Assembly (NCBI GenBank): GCA_930367205.1
Contig: CAKNEZ010000027.1
Coordinates: 124,001 to 188,000, forward strand
DNA length: 64,000 bases
Origin: Acanthosoma haemorrhoidale
Taxonomy: Eukaryota; Arthropoda; Insecta; Hemiptera; Acanthosomatidae
Direction of reading: 5' to 3'
Position 1 is the stretch's first letter. Each line of letters starts with the position of its first letter. A model generated the notes under the pieces. The model was not told where the DNA came from. It made no database searches and saw nothing but the letters and a program-made list of their open reading frames with translations. Positions 40,319 to 56,371 of the stretch are shown piece by piece. A program made the position numbers and the translations under genes.

Positions 40319-43300
40319 GATCTTATGATTAAAGTTACGAGTGTATACACCATTAAATGATGTCGAATATGATAGTGTGTCGTAGCATTTACACTCATTG
40401 TATCACGTGATTCGATCACATGATTAAAGTTACGAGTGAATATAACATCAAATGATGTCGAATATGATAATGAACCGTGACATTGGCACTTATTGTATCA
40501 CGTGATACGATCGTATGAATAAAGTTACAGGTGAATATAACATCAAATGATGTTGATTATGATAGTGTTCCGTATCATAAGCAATCATTGTATCACGTGA
40601 TGCGATCGTATAATTAAAGTTACGAGTAAATATAACATCAAATAATGTCAAATATGAAAGTGTACCGCATCATTAGCACACATTGTATCACGTGATACGA
40701 TCGTATGATTAAAGTAACGAGTGAATATAACATCAAATGATGTCGATTATAATGGTTTACTGCTTTATTAGCACACATTCTATCACGTGATACGATCGTA
40801 TGATTAAAGTTACGAGTGAATATAACATCAAATGATGTCGAATATGATAATGCACTGTGACATTGGCACTTATTGTATCACGTGATACGATCGTATGATT
40901 AAAGTTACGAGTGTATACACTATTAAATGATGTCGAATATGATAGTGCACCAAATCATTAGCACTTATTGTATCATGTGATGCAATCGTATGATTAAAGT
41001 TACAAGTGACTATAACATCAAATGATGTCGATTATAATAGTGTACTGCATTATTAGCACACATTGTATCATGTGATGCGATCGTATGATTAAAGTAACGA
41101 GTGAATATAACATCAAATGATGTCGAATATGATAATGCACCGTGACATTGGCACATATTGTATCACGTGATACGATCGTATGATTATAGTCACGAGTAAA
41201 TATAACATCAAATGATGTCGAATATAATAATGCACCGTTACATGGGCACTTATTGTATCACGTGATACGATCGTATGATTAAAGTTACGAGTGTATACAC
41301 TAATAAATGATGTCGAATATGATAGTGCACCAAATCATTAGCACTTATTGTATCATGTGATGCGATCGTATGATCAAAGTTACAAGAGAATGTAACATCA
41401 AAAGATGTCAATTTTGATAGTGTACCGCATCATTGGCACTCATTATATCACGTGATAGGATCGTATGATTAAAGTAACGAGTGAATATAACATCAAATGA
41501 TGTCGAATATGATAATGCACTGTGACATTGGCACATATTGTATCACTTGATACGATCGTATGATTAAAGTCACGAGTAAATATAACATCAAATGATGTCG
41601 AATATAATAATGCACCGTGACATGGGCACTTATTGTATCACGTGATACGATCGTATGATTAAAGTTACGAGTGTATACACTAATAAATGATGTCGAATAT
41701 GATAGTGCACCAAATCATTAGCACTTATTGTATCATGTGATGCGATCGTATGATTAAAGTCACGAGTGAATATAGCATCAAATGATGTCGAATATGATAA
41801 CGAACCGTGACATTGGTACTTATTGTATCACGTGATACGATCGTATGATCAAAGTTACAAGAGAATATAACATCAAATGATGTCGATTATCATAGTGTAC
41901 CGCATTATTAGCACATATTGTATCACGTGATACGATCGTATGATTAAAGTTACGAGTGAATATAACATCAAATGATGTCGAATATGATAATGCACCGTGA
42001 CATTGGCACTCATTGTATCACGTGATACGATCGTATGATTAAAGTCACGAGTGAATATAACATCAAATGATGTCGATTATGATAGTGTTCCGTATCATAA
42101 GCACTCATTGTATCACGTGATACGATCGTATGATGAAAGTTACGAGTGAATATAACATCAAATGATGTCGATTATGATAGTGTTCCGTATCATAAGCAAT
42201 CATTGTATCACGTGATGCGATCGTATGATTAAAGTTACAATTGAATATAACATCAAATGATGTCGATTATAATCGTATACCGCTTTATTAGCATACATTG
42301 TATCACGTGATGCGATCGTATGATTAAAGTAACGAGTAAATATAACATCAAATGATGTCGAATATAATAATGCACCGTTACATGGGCACTTATTGTATCA
42401 CGTGATACGATCGTATGATTAAAGTTACGAGTGTATACACTAATAAATGATGTCGAATATGATAGTGCACCAAATCATTAGCACTTATTGTATCATGTGA
42501 TGCAATCGTATGATTAAAGTTACAAGTGACTATAACATCAAATGATGTCGATTATAATAGTGTACTGCATTATTAGCACACATTGTATCATGTGATGCGA
42601 TCGTTTGATTAAAGTAACGAGTAAATATAACATCAAATGATGTCGAATATAATAATGCACCGTTACATGGGCACTTATTGTATCACGTGATACGATCGTA
42701 TGATTAAAGTTACGAGTGTATACACTAATAAATGATGTCGAATATGATAGTGCACCAAATCATTAGCACTTATTGTATCATGTGATGCGATCGTATGATC
42801 AAAGTTACAAGAGAATGTAACATCAAAAGATGTCAATTTTGATAGTGTACCGCATCATTGGCACTCATTATATCACGTGATAGGATCGTATGATTAAAGT
42901 AACGAGTGAATATAACATCAAATGATGTCGAATATGATAATGCACTGTGACATTGGCACATATTGTATCACGTGATACGATCGTATGATTAAAGTCACGA
43001 GTAAATATAACATCAAATGATGTCGAATATAATAATGCACCGTGACATGGGCACTTATTGTATCACGTGATACGATCGTATGATTAAAGTTACGAGTGTA
43101 TACACTAATAAATGATGTCGGATATGATAGTGCACCAAATCATTAGCACTTATTGTATCATGTGATGCGATCGTATGATCAAAGTTACAAGAGAATATAA
43201 CATCAAATGATGTCGATTATCATAGTGTACCGCATTATTAGCACATATTGTATCACGTGATACGATCGTATGATCAAAGTTACGAGTGAATATAACATCA

Positions 43301-44688
43301 AATGATGTCGATTATGATAGTGTTCCGTATCATAAGCAACCATTGTATCACGTGATGCGATCGTATGATTAAAGTTACAATTGAATATAACATCAAATGA
43401 TGTCGATTATAATGGTATACCGCTTTATTAGCATACATTGTATCACGTGATACGATCGCATGATTAAAGTTACGAGTGAATATAACATCAAATGATGTCG
43501 AATATGATAATGCACCGTGACATTGGCACTTATTGTTTCACGTGATACGATCTTATGATTAAAGTTACGAGTGTATACACCATTAAATGATGTCGAATAT
43601 GATAGTGCACCAAATCATTAGCACTTATTGTATCATGTGATGCAATCGTATGATTAAAGTTACAAGTGACTATAACATCAAATGATGTCGATTATAATAG
43701 TGTACTGCATTATTAGCACACATTGTATCATGTGATGCGATCGTATGATTAAAGTAACGAGTAAATATAACATCAAATGATGTCGAATATAATAATGCAC
43801 CGTTACATGGGCACTTATTGTATCACGTGATACGATCGTATGATTAAAGTTACGAGTGTATACACTAATAAATGATGTCGAATATGATAGTGCACCAAAT
43901 CATTAGCACTTATTGTATCATGTGATGCGATCTTATGATCAAAGTTACAAGAGAATGTAACATCAAAAGATGTCAATTTTGATAGTGTACCGCATCATTG
44001 GCACTCATTATATCACGTGATAGGATCGTATGATTAAAGTAACGAGTGAATATAACATCAAATGATGTCGAATATGATAATGCACTGTGACATTGGCACA
44101 TATTGTATCACGTGATACGATCGTATGATTAAAGTCACGAGTAAATATAACATCAAATGATGTCGAATATAATAATGCACCGTGACATGGGCACTTATTG
44201 TATCACGTGATACGATCGTATGATTAAAGTTACGAGTGTATACACTAATAAATGATGTCGAATATGATAGTGCACCAAATCATTAGCACTTATTGTATCA
44301 TGTGATGCGATCGTATGATCAAAGTTACAAGAGAATATAACATCAAATGATGTCGATTATCATAGTGTACCGAATTATTAGCACATATTGTATCACGTGA
44401 TACGATCGTATGATCAAAGTTACGAGTGAATATAACATCAAATGATGTCGATTATGATAGTGTTCCGTATCATAAGCAATCATTGTATCACGTGATGCGA
44501 TCGTATGATTAAAGTTACAATTGAATATAACATCAAATGATGTCGATTATAATGGTATACCGCTTTATTAGCATACATTGTATCACGTGATACGATCGCA
44601 TGATTAAAGTTACGAGTGAATATAACATCAAATGATGTCGAATATGATAATGCACCGTGACATTGGCACTTATTGTTTCACGTGATAC
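40319..44688 (+). repeat. 46-monomer unit (4370 bp)
   Basis: Order: P Q R S T U V K A B2 C L A B C D E F G H I J C K J C L A B C E H2 I N C2 K J C L A B C E H I N. From 41459 on it parallels the left end of the window at a 41418-bp offset. Private markers: attatagtc in B2 (41174), cacttg in A (41459) and gatgtcggat in C (43074). Confidence 0.86.
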
Positions 44689-46968
44689 GATCTTATGATT
44701 AAAGTTACGAGTGTATACACCATTAAATGATGTCGAATATGATAGTGTGTCGTAGCATTTACACTCATTGTATCACGCGATTCGATCACATGATTAAAGT
44801 TACGAGTGAATATAACATCAAATGATGTCGAATATGATAATGAACCGTGACATTGGCACTTATTGTATCACGTGATACGATCGTATGAATAAAGTTACAG
44901 GTGAATATAACATCAAATGATGTTGATTATGATAGTGTTCCGTATCATAAGCAATCATTGTATCACGTGATGCGATCGTATAATTAAAGTTACGAGTAAA
45001 TATAACATCAAATAATGTCAAATATGAAAGTGTACCGCATCATTAGCACACATTGTATCACGTGATACGATCGTATGATTAAAGTAACGAGTGAATATAA
45101 CATCAAATGATGTCGATTATAATGGTTTACTGCTTTATTAGCACACATTCTATCACGTGATACGATCGTATGATTAAAGTTACGAGTGAATATAACATCA
45201 AATGATGTCGAATATGATAATGCACTGTGACATTGGCACTTATTGTATCACGTGATACGATCGTATGATTAAAGTTACGAGTGTATACACTATTAAATGA
45301 TGTCGAATATGATAGTGCACCAAATCATTAGCACTTATTGTATCATGTGATGCAATCGTATGATTAAAGTTACAAGTGACTATAACATCAAATGATGTCG
45401 ATTATAATAGTGTACTGCATTATTAGCACACATTGTATTATGTGATGCGATCGTATGATTAAAGTAACGAGTGAATATAACATCAAATGATGTCGAATAT
45501 GATAATGCACCGTGACATTGGCACATATTGTATCACGTGATACGATCGTATGATTAAAGTTACGAGTGTATACACTAATAAATGATGTCGAATATGATAG
45601 TGCACCAAATCATTAGCACTTATTGTATCATGTGATGCGATCGTATGATCAAAGTTACAAGAGAATGTAACATCAAAAGATGTCAATTTTGATAGTGTAC
45701 CGCATCATTGGCACTCATTATATCACGTGATAGGATCGTATGATTAAAGTAACGCGTGAATATAACATCAAATGATGTCGAATATGATAATGCACCGTGA
45801 CATTGGCACATATTGTATCACGTGATACGATCGTATGATTAAAGTCACGAGTAAATATAACATCAAATGATGTCGAATATAATAATGCACCGTGACATGG
45901 GCACTTATTGTATCACGTGATACGATCGTATGATTAAAGTTACGAGTGTATACACTAATAAATGATGTCGAATATGATAGTGCACCAAATCATTAGCACT
46001 TATTGTATCATGTGATGCGATCGTATGATTAAAGTTACAAGTGACTATAACATCAAATGATGTCGATTATAATAGTGTACTGCATTATTAGCACACATTG
46101 TATCACGTGATACGATCGTATGATTAAAGTTACGAGTGAATATAACATCAAATGATGTAGAATATGATAATGCACTGTGACATTGGCACTTATTGTATCA
46201 CGTGATACGATCGTATGATTAAAGTTACGAGTGTATACACTATTAAATGATGTCGAATATGATAGTGCACCAAATCATTAGCACTTATTGTATCATGTGA
46301 TGCGATCTTATGATCAAAGTTACAAGAGAATGTAACATCAAAAGATGTCAATTTTGATAGTGTACCGCATCATTGGCACTCATTATATCACGTGATAGGA
46401 TCGTATGATTAAAGTAACGAGTGAATATAACATCAAATGATGTCGAATATGATAATGCACTGTGACATTGGCACATATTGTATCACGTGATACGATCGTA
46501 TGATTAAAGTTACGAGTGTATACACTAATAAATGATGTCGAATATGATAGTGCACCAAATCATTAGCACTTATTGTATCATGTGATGCGATCGTATGATC
46601 AAAGTTACAAGAGAATATAACATCAAATGATGTCGATTATCATAGTGTACCGAATTATTAGCACATATTGTATCACGTGATACGATCGTATGATCAAAGT
46701 TACGAGTGAATATAACATCAAATGATGTCGATTATGATAGTGTTCCGTATCATAAGCAATCATTGTATCACGTGATGCGATCGTATGATTAAAGTTACAA
46801 TTGAATATAACATCAAATGATGTCGATTATAATGGTATACCGCTTTATTAGCATACATTGTATCACGTGATACGATCGCATGATTAAAGTTACGAGTGAA
46901 TATAACATCAAATGATGTCGAATATGATAATGCACCGTGACATTGGCACTTATTGTTTCACGTGATAC
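44689..46968 (+). repeat. 24-monomer long module
   Basis: The long module lacking B2, as at 3271-5550, with the same order and a 41418-bp offset. Confidence 0.86.
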
Positions 46969-47823
46969 GATCTTATGATTAAAGTTACGAGTGTATACAC
47001 CATTAAATGATGTCGAATATGATAGTGTGTCGTAGCATTGACACTCATTGTATCACGCGATTCGATCACATGATTAAAGTTACGAGTGAATATAAAATCA
47101 AATAATGTCAAATATGAAAGTGTACCGTATTAATATCACACATTGTATCACGTGATAGGATCGTATGATTAAAGTAACGAGTGAATATAACATCAAATGA
47201 TGTCGAATATGATAATGCACTGTGACATTGGCACATATTGTATCACGTGATACGATCGTATGATTAAAGTCACGAGTAAATATAACATCAAATGATGTCG
47301 AATATAATAATGCACCGTGACATGGGCACTTATTGTATCACGTGATACGATCGTATGATTAAAGTTACGAGTGTATACACTAATAAATGATGTCGAATAT
47401 GATAGTGCACCAAATCATTAGCACTTATTGTATCATGTGATGCGATCGTATGATCAAAGTTACAAGAGAATATAACATCAAATGATGTCGATTATCATAG
47501 TGTACCGCATTATTAGCACATATTGTATCACGTGATACGATCGTATGATCAAAGTTACGAGTGAATATAACATCAAATGATGTCGATTATGATAGTGTTC
47601 CGTATCATAAGCAACCATTGTATCACGTGATGCGATCGTATGATTAAAGTTACAATTGAATATAACATCAAATGATGTCGATTATAATGGTATACCGCTT
47701 TATTAGCATACATTGTATCACGTGATACGATCGCATGATTAAAGTTACGAGTGAATATAACATCAAATGATGTCGAATATGATAATGCACCGTGACATTG
47801 GCACTTATTGTTTCACGTGATAC
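46969..47823 (+). repeat. 9-monomer short module
   Basis: P W A B C E H2 I N; copy of 5551-6405. Confidence 0.86.
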
Positions 47824-48678
47824 GATCTTATGATTAAAGTTACGAGTGTATACACCATTAAATGATGTCGAATATGATAGTGTGTCGTAGCATTGACACT
47901 CATTGTATCACGCGATTCGATCACATGATTAAAGTTACGAGTGAATATAAAATCAAATAATGTCAAATATGAAAGTGTACCGTATTAATATCACACATTG
48001 TATCACGTGATACGATCGTATGATTAAAGTTACAGGTGTATATAACATCAAATTATGTTGATTATATTAGTGTACCGCATCATTAGCACACATTGTATCA
48101 CATGATACGATCGTATGATTAAAGTAACGAGTGAATATAACATCAAATGATGTCGAATATGATAATGCACCGTGACATTGGCACATATTGTATCACGTGA
48201 TACGATCGTATGAAAAAAGTCACGAGTGAATATAACATCAAATGATGTCGATTATGATAGTGTTTCGTATCATAAGCACTCATTGTATCACGTGATACGA
48301 TCGTATGATGAAAGTTACGAGTGAATATAACATCAAATGATGTTGAATGTGATTGAATAATGTATCATTAATACTCAAAATTTCATGTGATACGATCGTA
48401 TGATTAATGTTACGAGTGTATACACCATTAAATGATGTCGAATGTGATAGTGTGTCGTAGCATTGACACTCATTGTATCACGAGATACGATCACATGATT
48501 AAAGTTACGAGTAAATATAACATCATATAATGTCAAATATGAAAGTGTACCGCATCATTAGCACACATTGTATCACGTGATACGATCGTATGATTAAAGT
48601 TACGAGTGAATATAACATCAAATGATGTCGAATATGATAATGCACCGTGACATTGGCACTTATTGTTTCACGTGATAC
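47824..48678 (+). repeat. Truncated Y module, junction of the 123-mer duplication
   Basis: Order: P W X A G2 Y P2 S2 N. Through S2 it copies 6406-7165. There the left copy goes on to Z, but here an N monomer (48584-48678) and then C2 lead into the duplicated unit. Confidence 0.83.
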
Positions 48679-51600
48679 GATCTTATGATTAAAGTTACGA
48701 GTGTATACACCATTAAATGATGTCGAATATGATAGTGCACCAAATCATTAGCACTTATTGTATCATGTGATGCGATCGTATGATCAAAGTTACAAGAGAA
48801 TGTAACATCAAAAGATGTCAATTTTGATAGTGTACCGCATCATTGGCACTCATTATATCACGTGATAGGATCGTATGATTAAAGTAACGAGTGGATATAA
48901 CATCAAATGATGTCGAATATGATAATGCACCGTGACATTGGCACATATTGTATCACGTGATACGATCGTATGATTAAAGTCACGAGTAAATATAACATCA
49001 AATGATGTCGAATATAATAATGCACCGTGACATGGGCACTTATTGTATCACGTGATACGATCGTATGATTAAAGTTACGAGTGTATACACTAATAAATGA
49101 TGTCGAATATGATAGTGCACCAAATCATTAGCACTTATTGTATCATGTGATGCGATCGTATGATTAAAGTCACGAGTGAATATAGCATCAAATGATGTCG
49201 AATATGATAACGAACCGTGACATTGGTACTTATTGTATCACGTGATACGATCGTATGATCAAAGTTACAAGAGAATATAACATCAAATGATGTCGATTAT
49301 CATAGTGTACCGCATTATTAGCACATATTGTATCACGTGATACGATCGTATGATTAAAGTTACGAGTGAATATAACATCAAATGATGTCGAATATGATAA
49401 TGCACCGTGACATTGGCACTCATTGTATCACGTGATACGATCGTATGATTAAAGTCACGAGTGAATATAACATCAAATGATGTCAATTATGATAGTGTTC
49501 CGTATCATAAGCACTCATTGTATCACGTGATACGATCGTATGATGAAAGTTACGAGTGAATATAACATCAAATGATGTCGATTATGATAGTGTTCCGTAT
49601 CATAAGCAATCATTGTATCACGTGATGCGATCGTATGATTAAAGTTACAATTGAATATAACATCAAATGATGTCGATTATAATCGTATACCGCTTTATTA
49701 GCATACATTGTATCACGTGATGCGATCGTATGATTAAAGTAACGAGTAAATATAACATCAAATGATGTCGAATGTAATAATGCACCGTTACATGGGCACT
49801 TATTGTATCACGTGATACGATCGTATGATTAAAGTTACGAGTGTATACACTAATAAATGATGTCGAATATGATAGTGCACCAAATCATTAGCACTTATTG
49901 TATCATGTGATGCAATCGTATGATTAAAGTTACAAGTGACTATAACATCAAATGATGTCGATTATAATAGTGTACTGCATTATTAGCACACATTGTATCA
50001 TGTGATGCGATCGTTTGATTAAAGTAACGAGTAAATATAACATCTAATGATGTCGAATATAATAATGCACCGTTACATGGGCACTTATTGTATCACGTGA
50101 TACGATCGTATGATTAAAGTTACGAGTGTATACACTAATAAATGATGTCGAATATGATAGTGCACCAAATCATTAGCACTTATTGTATCATGTGATGCGA
50201 TCGTATGATCAAAGTTACAAGAGAATGTAACATCAAAAGATGTCAATTTTGATAGTGTACCGCATCATTGGCACTCATTATATCACGTGATAGGATCGTA
50301 TGATTAAAGTAACGAGTGAATATAACATCAAATGATGTCGAATATGATAATGCACTGTGACATTGGCACATATTGTATCACTTGATACGATCGTATGATT
50401 AAAGTCACGAGTAAATATAACATCAAATGATGTCGAATATAATAATGCACCGTGACATGGGCACTTATTGTATCACGTGATACGATCGTATGATTAAAGT
50501 TACGAGTGTATACACTAATAAATGATGTCGAATATGATAGTGCACCAAATCATTAGCACTTATTGTATCATGTGATGCGATCGTATGATCAAAGTTACAA
50601 GAGAATATAACATCAAATGATGTCGATTATCATAGTGTACCGCATTATTAGCACATATTGTATCACGTGATACGATCGTATGATCAAAGTTACGAGTGAA
50701 TATAACATCAAATGATGTCGATTATGATAGTGTTCCGTATCATAAGCAACCATTGTATCACGTGATGCGATCGTATGATTAAAGTTACAATTGAATATAA
50801 CATCAAATGATGTCGATTATAATGGTATACCGCTTTATTAGCATACATTGTATCACGTGATACGATCGCATGATTAAAGTTACGAGTGAATATAACATCA
50901 AATGATGTCGAATATGATAATGCACCGTGACATTGGCACTTATTGTTTCACGTGATACGATCTTATGATTAAAGTTACGAGTGTATACACCATTAAATGA
51001 TGTCGAATATGATAGTGCACCAAATCATTAGCACACATTGTATCATGTGATGCGATCGTATGATTAAAGTAACGAGTAAATATAACATCAAATGATGTCG
51101 AATATAATAATGCACCGTTACATGGGCACTTATTGTATCACGTGATACGATCGTATGATTAAAGTTACGAGTGTATACACTAATAAATGATGTCAAATAT
51201 GATAGTGCACCAAATCATTAGCACTTATTGTATCATGTGATGCGATCGTATGATCAAAGTTACAAGAGAATGTAACATCAAAAGATGTCAATTTTGATAG
51301 TGTACCGCATCATTGGCACTCATTATATCACGTGATAGGATCGTATGATTAAAGTAACGAGTGAATATAACATCAAATGATGTCGAATATGATAATGCAG
51401 TGTGACATTGGCACATATTGTATCACGTGATACGATCGTATGATTAAAGTCACGAGTAAATATAACATCAAATGATGTCGAATATAATAATGCACCGTGA
51501 CATGGGCACTTATTGTATCACGTGATACGATCGTATGATTAAAGTTACGAGTGTATACACTAATAAATGATGTCGAATATGATAGTGCACCAAATCATTA

Positions 51601-52001
51601 GCACTTATTGTATCATGTGATGCGATCGTATGATCAAAGTTACAAGAGAATATAACATCAAATGATGTCGATTATCATAGTACCGCATTATTAGCACATA
51701 TTGTATCACGTGATACGATCGTATGATCAAAGTTACGAGTGAATATAACATCAAATGATGTCGATTATGATAGTGTTCCGTATCATAAGCAATCATTGTA
51801 TCACGTGATGCGATCGTATGATTAAAGTTACAATTGAATATAACATCAAATGATGTCGATTATAATGGTATACCGCTTTATTAGCATACATTGTATCACG
51901 TGATACGATCGCATGATTAAAGTTACGAGTGAATATAACATCAAATGATGTCGAATATGATAATGCACCGAGACATTGGCACTTATTGTTTCACGTGATA
52001 C
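48679..52001 (+). repeat. 35-monomer start of the second 123-mer copy
   Basis: Order: C2 L A B C D E F G H I J C K J C L A B C E H2 I N, C/K chimera, J C L A B C, 93-bp E, H I N. From the L at 48774 it repeats 37091 onward at 11683 bp. Its own changes include gagtggat at 48869, catctaat near 50042 and cacttg at 50379. Confidence 0.86.
51624..51716 (+). repeat. Second 93-bp E monomer
   Basis: The same 2-bp deletion as in 39941-40033, exactly 11683 bp downstream. It was copied by the 123-mer duplication, so the deletion is older than that event. Confidence 0.92.
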
Positions 52002-55000
52002 GATCTTATGATTAAAGTTACGAGTGTATACACCATTAAATGATGTCGAATATGATAGTGTGTCGTAGCATTTACACTCATTGTATCACGTGATTCGATC
52101 ACATGATTAAAGTTACGAGTGAATATAACATCAAATGATGTCGAATATGATAATGAACCGTGACATTGGCACTTATTGTATCACGTGATACGATCGTATG
52201 AATAAAGTTACAGGTGAATATAACATCAAATGATGTTGATTATGATAGTGTTCCGTATCATAAGCAATCATTGTATCACGTGATGCGATCGTATAATTAA
52301 AGTTACGAGTAAATATAACATCAAATAATGTCAAATATGAAAGTGTACCGCATCATTAGCACACATTGTATCACGTGATACGATCGTATGATTAAAGTAA
52401 CGAGTGAATATAACATCAAATGATGTCGATTATAATGGTTTACTGCTTTATTAGCACACATTCTATCACGTGATACGATCGTATGATTAAAGTTACGAGT
52501 GAATATAACATCAAATGATGTCGAATATGATAATGCACTGTGACATTGGCACTTATTGTATCACGTGATACGATCGTATGATTAAAGTTACGAGTGTATA
52601 CACTATTAAATGATGTCGAATATGATAGTGCACCAAATCATTAGCACTTATTGTATCATGTGATGCAATCGTATGATTAAAGTTACAAGTGACTATAACA
52701 TCAAATGATGTCGATTATAATAGTGTACTGCATTATTAGCACACATTGTATCATGTGATGCGATCGTATGATTAAAGTAACGAGTGAATATAACATCAAA
52801 TGATGTCGAATATGATAATGCACCGTGACATTGGCACATATTGTATCACGTGATACGATCGTATGATTATAGTCACGAGTAAATATAACATCAAATGATG
52901 TCGAATATAATAATGCACCGTTACATGGGCACTTATTGTATCACGTGATACGATCGTATGATTAAAGTTACGAGTGTATACACTAATAAATGATGTCGAA
53001 TATGATAGTGCACCAAATCATTAGCACTTATTGTATCATGTGATGCGATCGTATGATCAAAGTTACAAGAGAATGTAACATCAAAAGATGTCAATTTTGA
53101 TAGTGTACCGCATCATTGGCACTCATTATATCACGTGATAGGATCGTATGATTAAAGTAACGAGTGAATATAACATCAAATGATGTCGAATATGATAATG
53201 CACCGTGACATTGGCACATATTGTATCACGTGATACGATCGTATGATTAAAGTCACGAGTAAATATAACATCAAATGATGTCGAATATAATAATGCACCG
53301 TGACATGGGCACTTATTGTATCACGTGATACGATCGTATGATTAAAGTTACGAGTGTATACACTAATAAATGATGTCGAATATGATAGTGCACCAAATCA
53401 TTAGCACTTATTGTATCATGTGATGCGATCGTATGATTAAAGTCACGAGTGAATATAGCATCAAATGATGTCGAATATGATAACGAACCGTGACATTGGT
53501 ACTTATTGTATCACGTGATACGATCGTATGATCAAAGTTACAAGAGAATATAACATCAAATGATGTCGATTATCATAGTGTACCGCATTATTAGCACATA
53601 TTGTATCACGTGATACGATCGTATGATTAAAGTTACGAGTGAATATAACATCAAATGATGTCGAATATGATAATGCACCGTGACATTGGCACTCATTGTA
53701 TCACGTGATACGATCGTATGATTAAAGTCACGAGTGAATATAACATCAAATGATGTCGATTATGATAGTGTTCCGTATCATAAGCACTCATTGTATCACG
53801 TGATACGATCGTATGATGAAAGTTACGAGTGAATATAACATCAAATGATGTCGATTATGATAGTGTTCCGTATCATAAGCAATCATTGTATCACGTGATG
53901 CGATCGTATGATTAAAGTTACAATTGAATATAACATCAAATGATGTCGATTATAATCGTATACCGCTTTATTAGCATACATTGTATCACGTGATGCGATC
54001 GTATGATTAAAGTAACGAGTAAATATAACATCAAATGATGTCGAATATAATAATGCACCGTTACATGGGCACTTATTGTATCACGTGATACGATCGTATG
54101 ATTAAAGTTACGAGTGTATACACTAATAAATGATGTCGAATATGATAGTGCACCAAATCATTAGCACTTATTGTATCATGTGATGCAATCGTATGATTAA
54201 AGTTACAAGTGACTATAACATCAAATGATGTCGATTATAATAGTGTACTGCATTATTAGCACACATTGTATCATGTGATGCGATCGTTTGATTAAAGTAA
54301 CGAGTAAATATAACATCAAATGATGTCGAATATAATAATGCACCGTTACATGGGCACTTATTGTATCACGTGATACGATCGTATGATTAAAGTTACGAGT
54401 GTATACACTAATAAATGATGTCGAATATGATAGTGCACCAAATCATTAGCACTTATTGTATCATGTGATGCGATCGTATGATCAAAGTTACAAGAGAATG
54501 TAACATCAAAAGATGTCAATTTTGATAGTGTACCGCATCATTGGCACTCATTATATCACGTGATAGGATCGTATGATTAAAGTAACGAGTGAATATAACA
54601 TCAAATGATGTCGAATATGATAATGCACTGTGACATTGGCACATATTGTATCACGTGATACGATCGTATGATTAAAGTCACGAGTAAATATAACATCAAA
54701 TGATGTCGAATATAATAATGCACCGTGACATGGGCACTTATTGTATCACGTGATACGATCGTATGATTAAAGTTACGAGTGTATACACTAATAAATGATG
54801 TCGAATATGATAGTGCACCAAATCATTAGCACTTATTGTATCATGTGATGCGATCGTATGATCAAAGTTACAAGAGAATATAACATCAAATGATGTCGAT
54901 TATCATAGTGTACCGCATTATTAGCACATATTGTATCACGTGATACGATCGTATGATCAAAGTTACGAGTGAATATAACATCAAATGATGTCGATTATGA

Positions 55001-56371
55001 TAGTGTTCCGTATCATAAGCAACCATTGTATCACGTGATGCGATCGTATGATTAAAGTTACAATTGAATATAACATCAAATGATGTCGATTATAATGGTA
55101 TACCGCTTTATTAGCATACATTGTATCACGTGATACGATCGCATGATTAAAGTTACGAGTGAATATAACATCAAATGATGTCGAATATGATAATGCACCG
55201 TGACATTGGCACTTATTGTTTCACGTGATACGATCTTATGATTAAAGTTACGAGTGTATACACCATTAAATGATGTCGAATATGATAGTGCACCAAATCA
55301 TTAGCACTTATTGTATCATGTGATGCAATCGTATGATTAAAGTTACAAGTGACTATAACATCAAATGATGTCGATTATAATAGTGTACTGCATTATTAGC
55401 ACACATTGTATCATGTGATGCGATCGTATGATTAAAGTAACGAGTAAATATAACATCAAATGATGTCGAATATAATAATGCACCGTTACATGGGCACTTA
55501 TTGTATCACGTGATACGATCGTATGATTAAAGTTACGAGTGTATACACTAATAAATGATGTCGAATATGATAGTGCACCAAATCATTAGCACTTATTGTA
55601 TCATGTGATGCGATCTTATGATCAAAGTTACAAGAGAATGTAACATCAAAAGATGTCAATTTTGATAGTGTACCGCATCATTGGCACTCATTATATCACG
55701 TGATAGGATCGTATGATTAAAGTAACGAGTGAATATAACATCAAATGATGTCGAATATGATAATGCACTGTGACATTGGCACATATTGTATCACGTGATA
55801 CGATCGTATGATTAAAGTCACGAGTAAATATAACATCAAATGATGTCGAATATAATAATGCACCGTGACATGGGCACTTATTGTATCACGTGATACGATC
55901 GTATGATTAAAGTTACGAGTGTATACACTAATAAATGATGTCGAATATGATAGTGCACCAAATCATTAGCACTTATTGTATCATGTGATGCGATCGTATG
56001 ATCAAAGTTACAAGAGAATATAACATCAAATGATGTCGATTATCATAGTGTACCGAATTATTAGCACATATTGTATCACGTGATACGATCGTATGATCAA
56101 AGTTACGAGTGAATATAACATCAAATGATGTCGATTATGATAGTGTTCCGTATCATAAGCAATCATTGTATCACGTGATGCGATCGTATGATTAAAGTTA
56201 CAATTGAATATAACATCAAATGATGTCGATTATAATGGTATACCGCTTTATTAGCATACATTGTATCACGTGATACGATCGCATGATTAAAGTTACGAGT
56301 GAATATAACATCAAATGATGTCGAATATGATAATGCACCGTGACATTGGCACTTATTGTTTCACGTGATAC
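52002..56371 (+). repeat. 46-monomer unit (4370 bp)
   Basis: Copy of 40319-44688, including the attatagtc marker. The A at 53142 reads accgtgacatt and cacgtg, unlike its partner at 41459 but like the A at 41. Confidence 0.86.
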
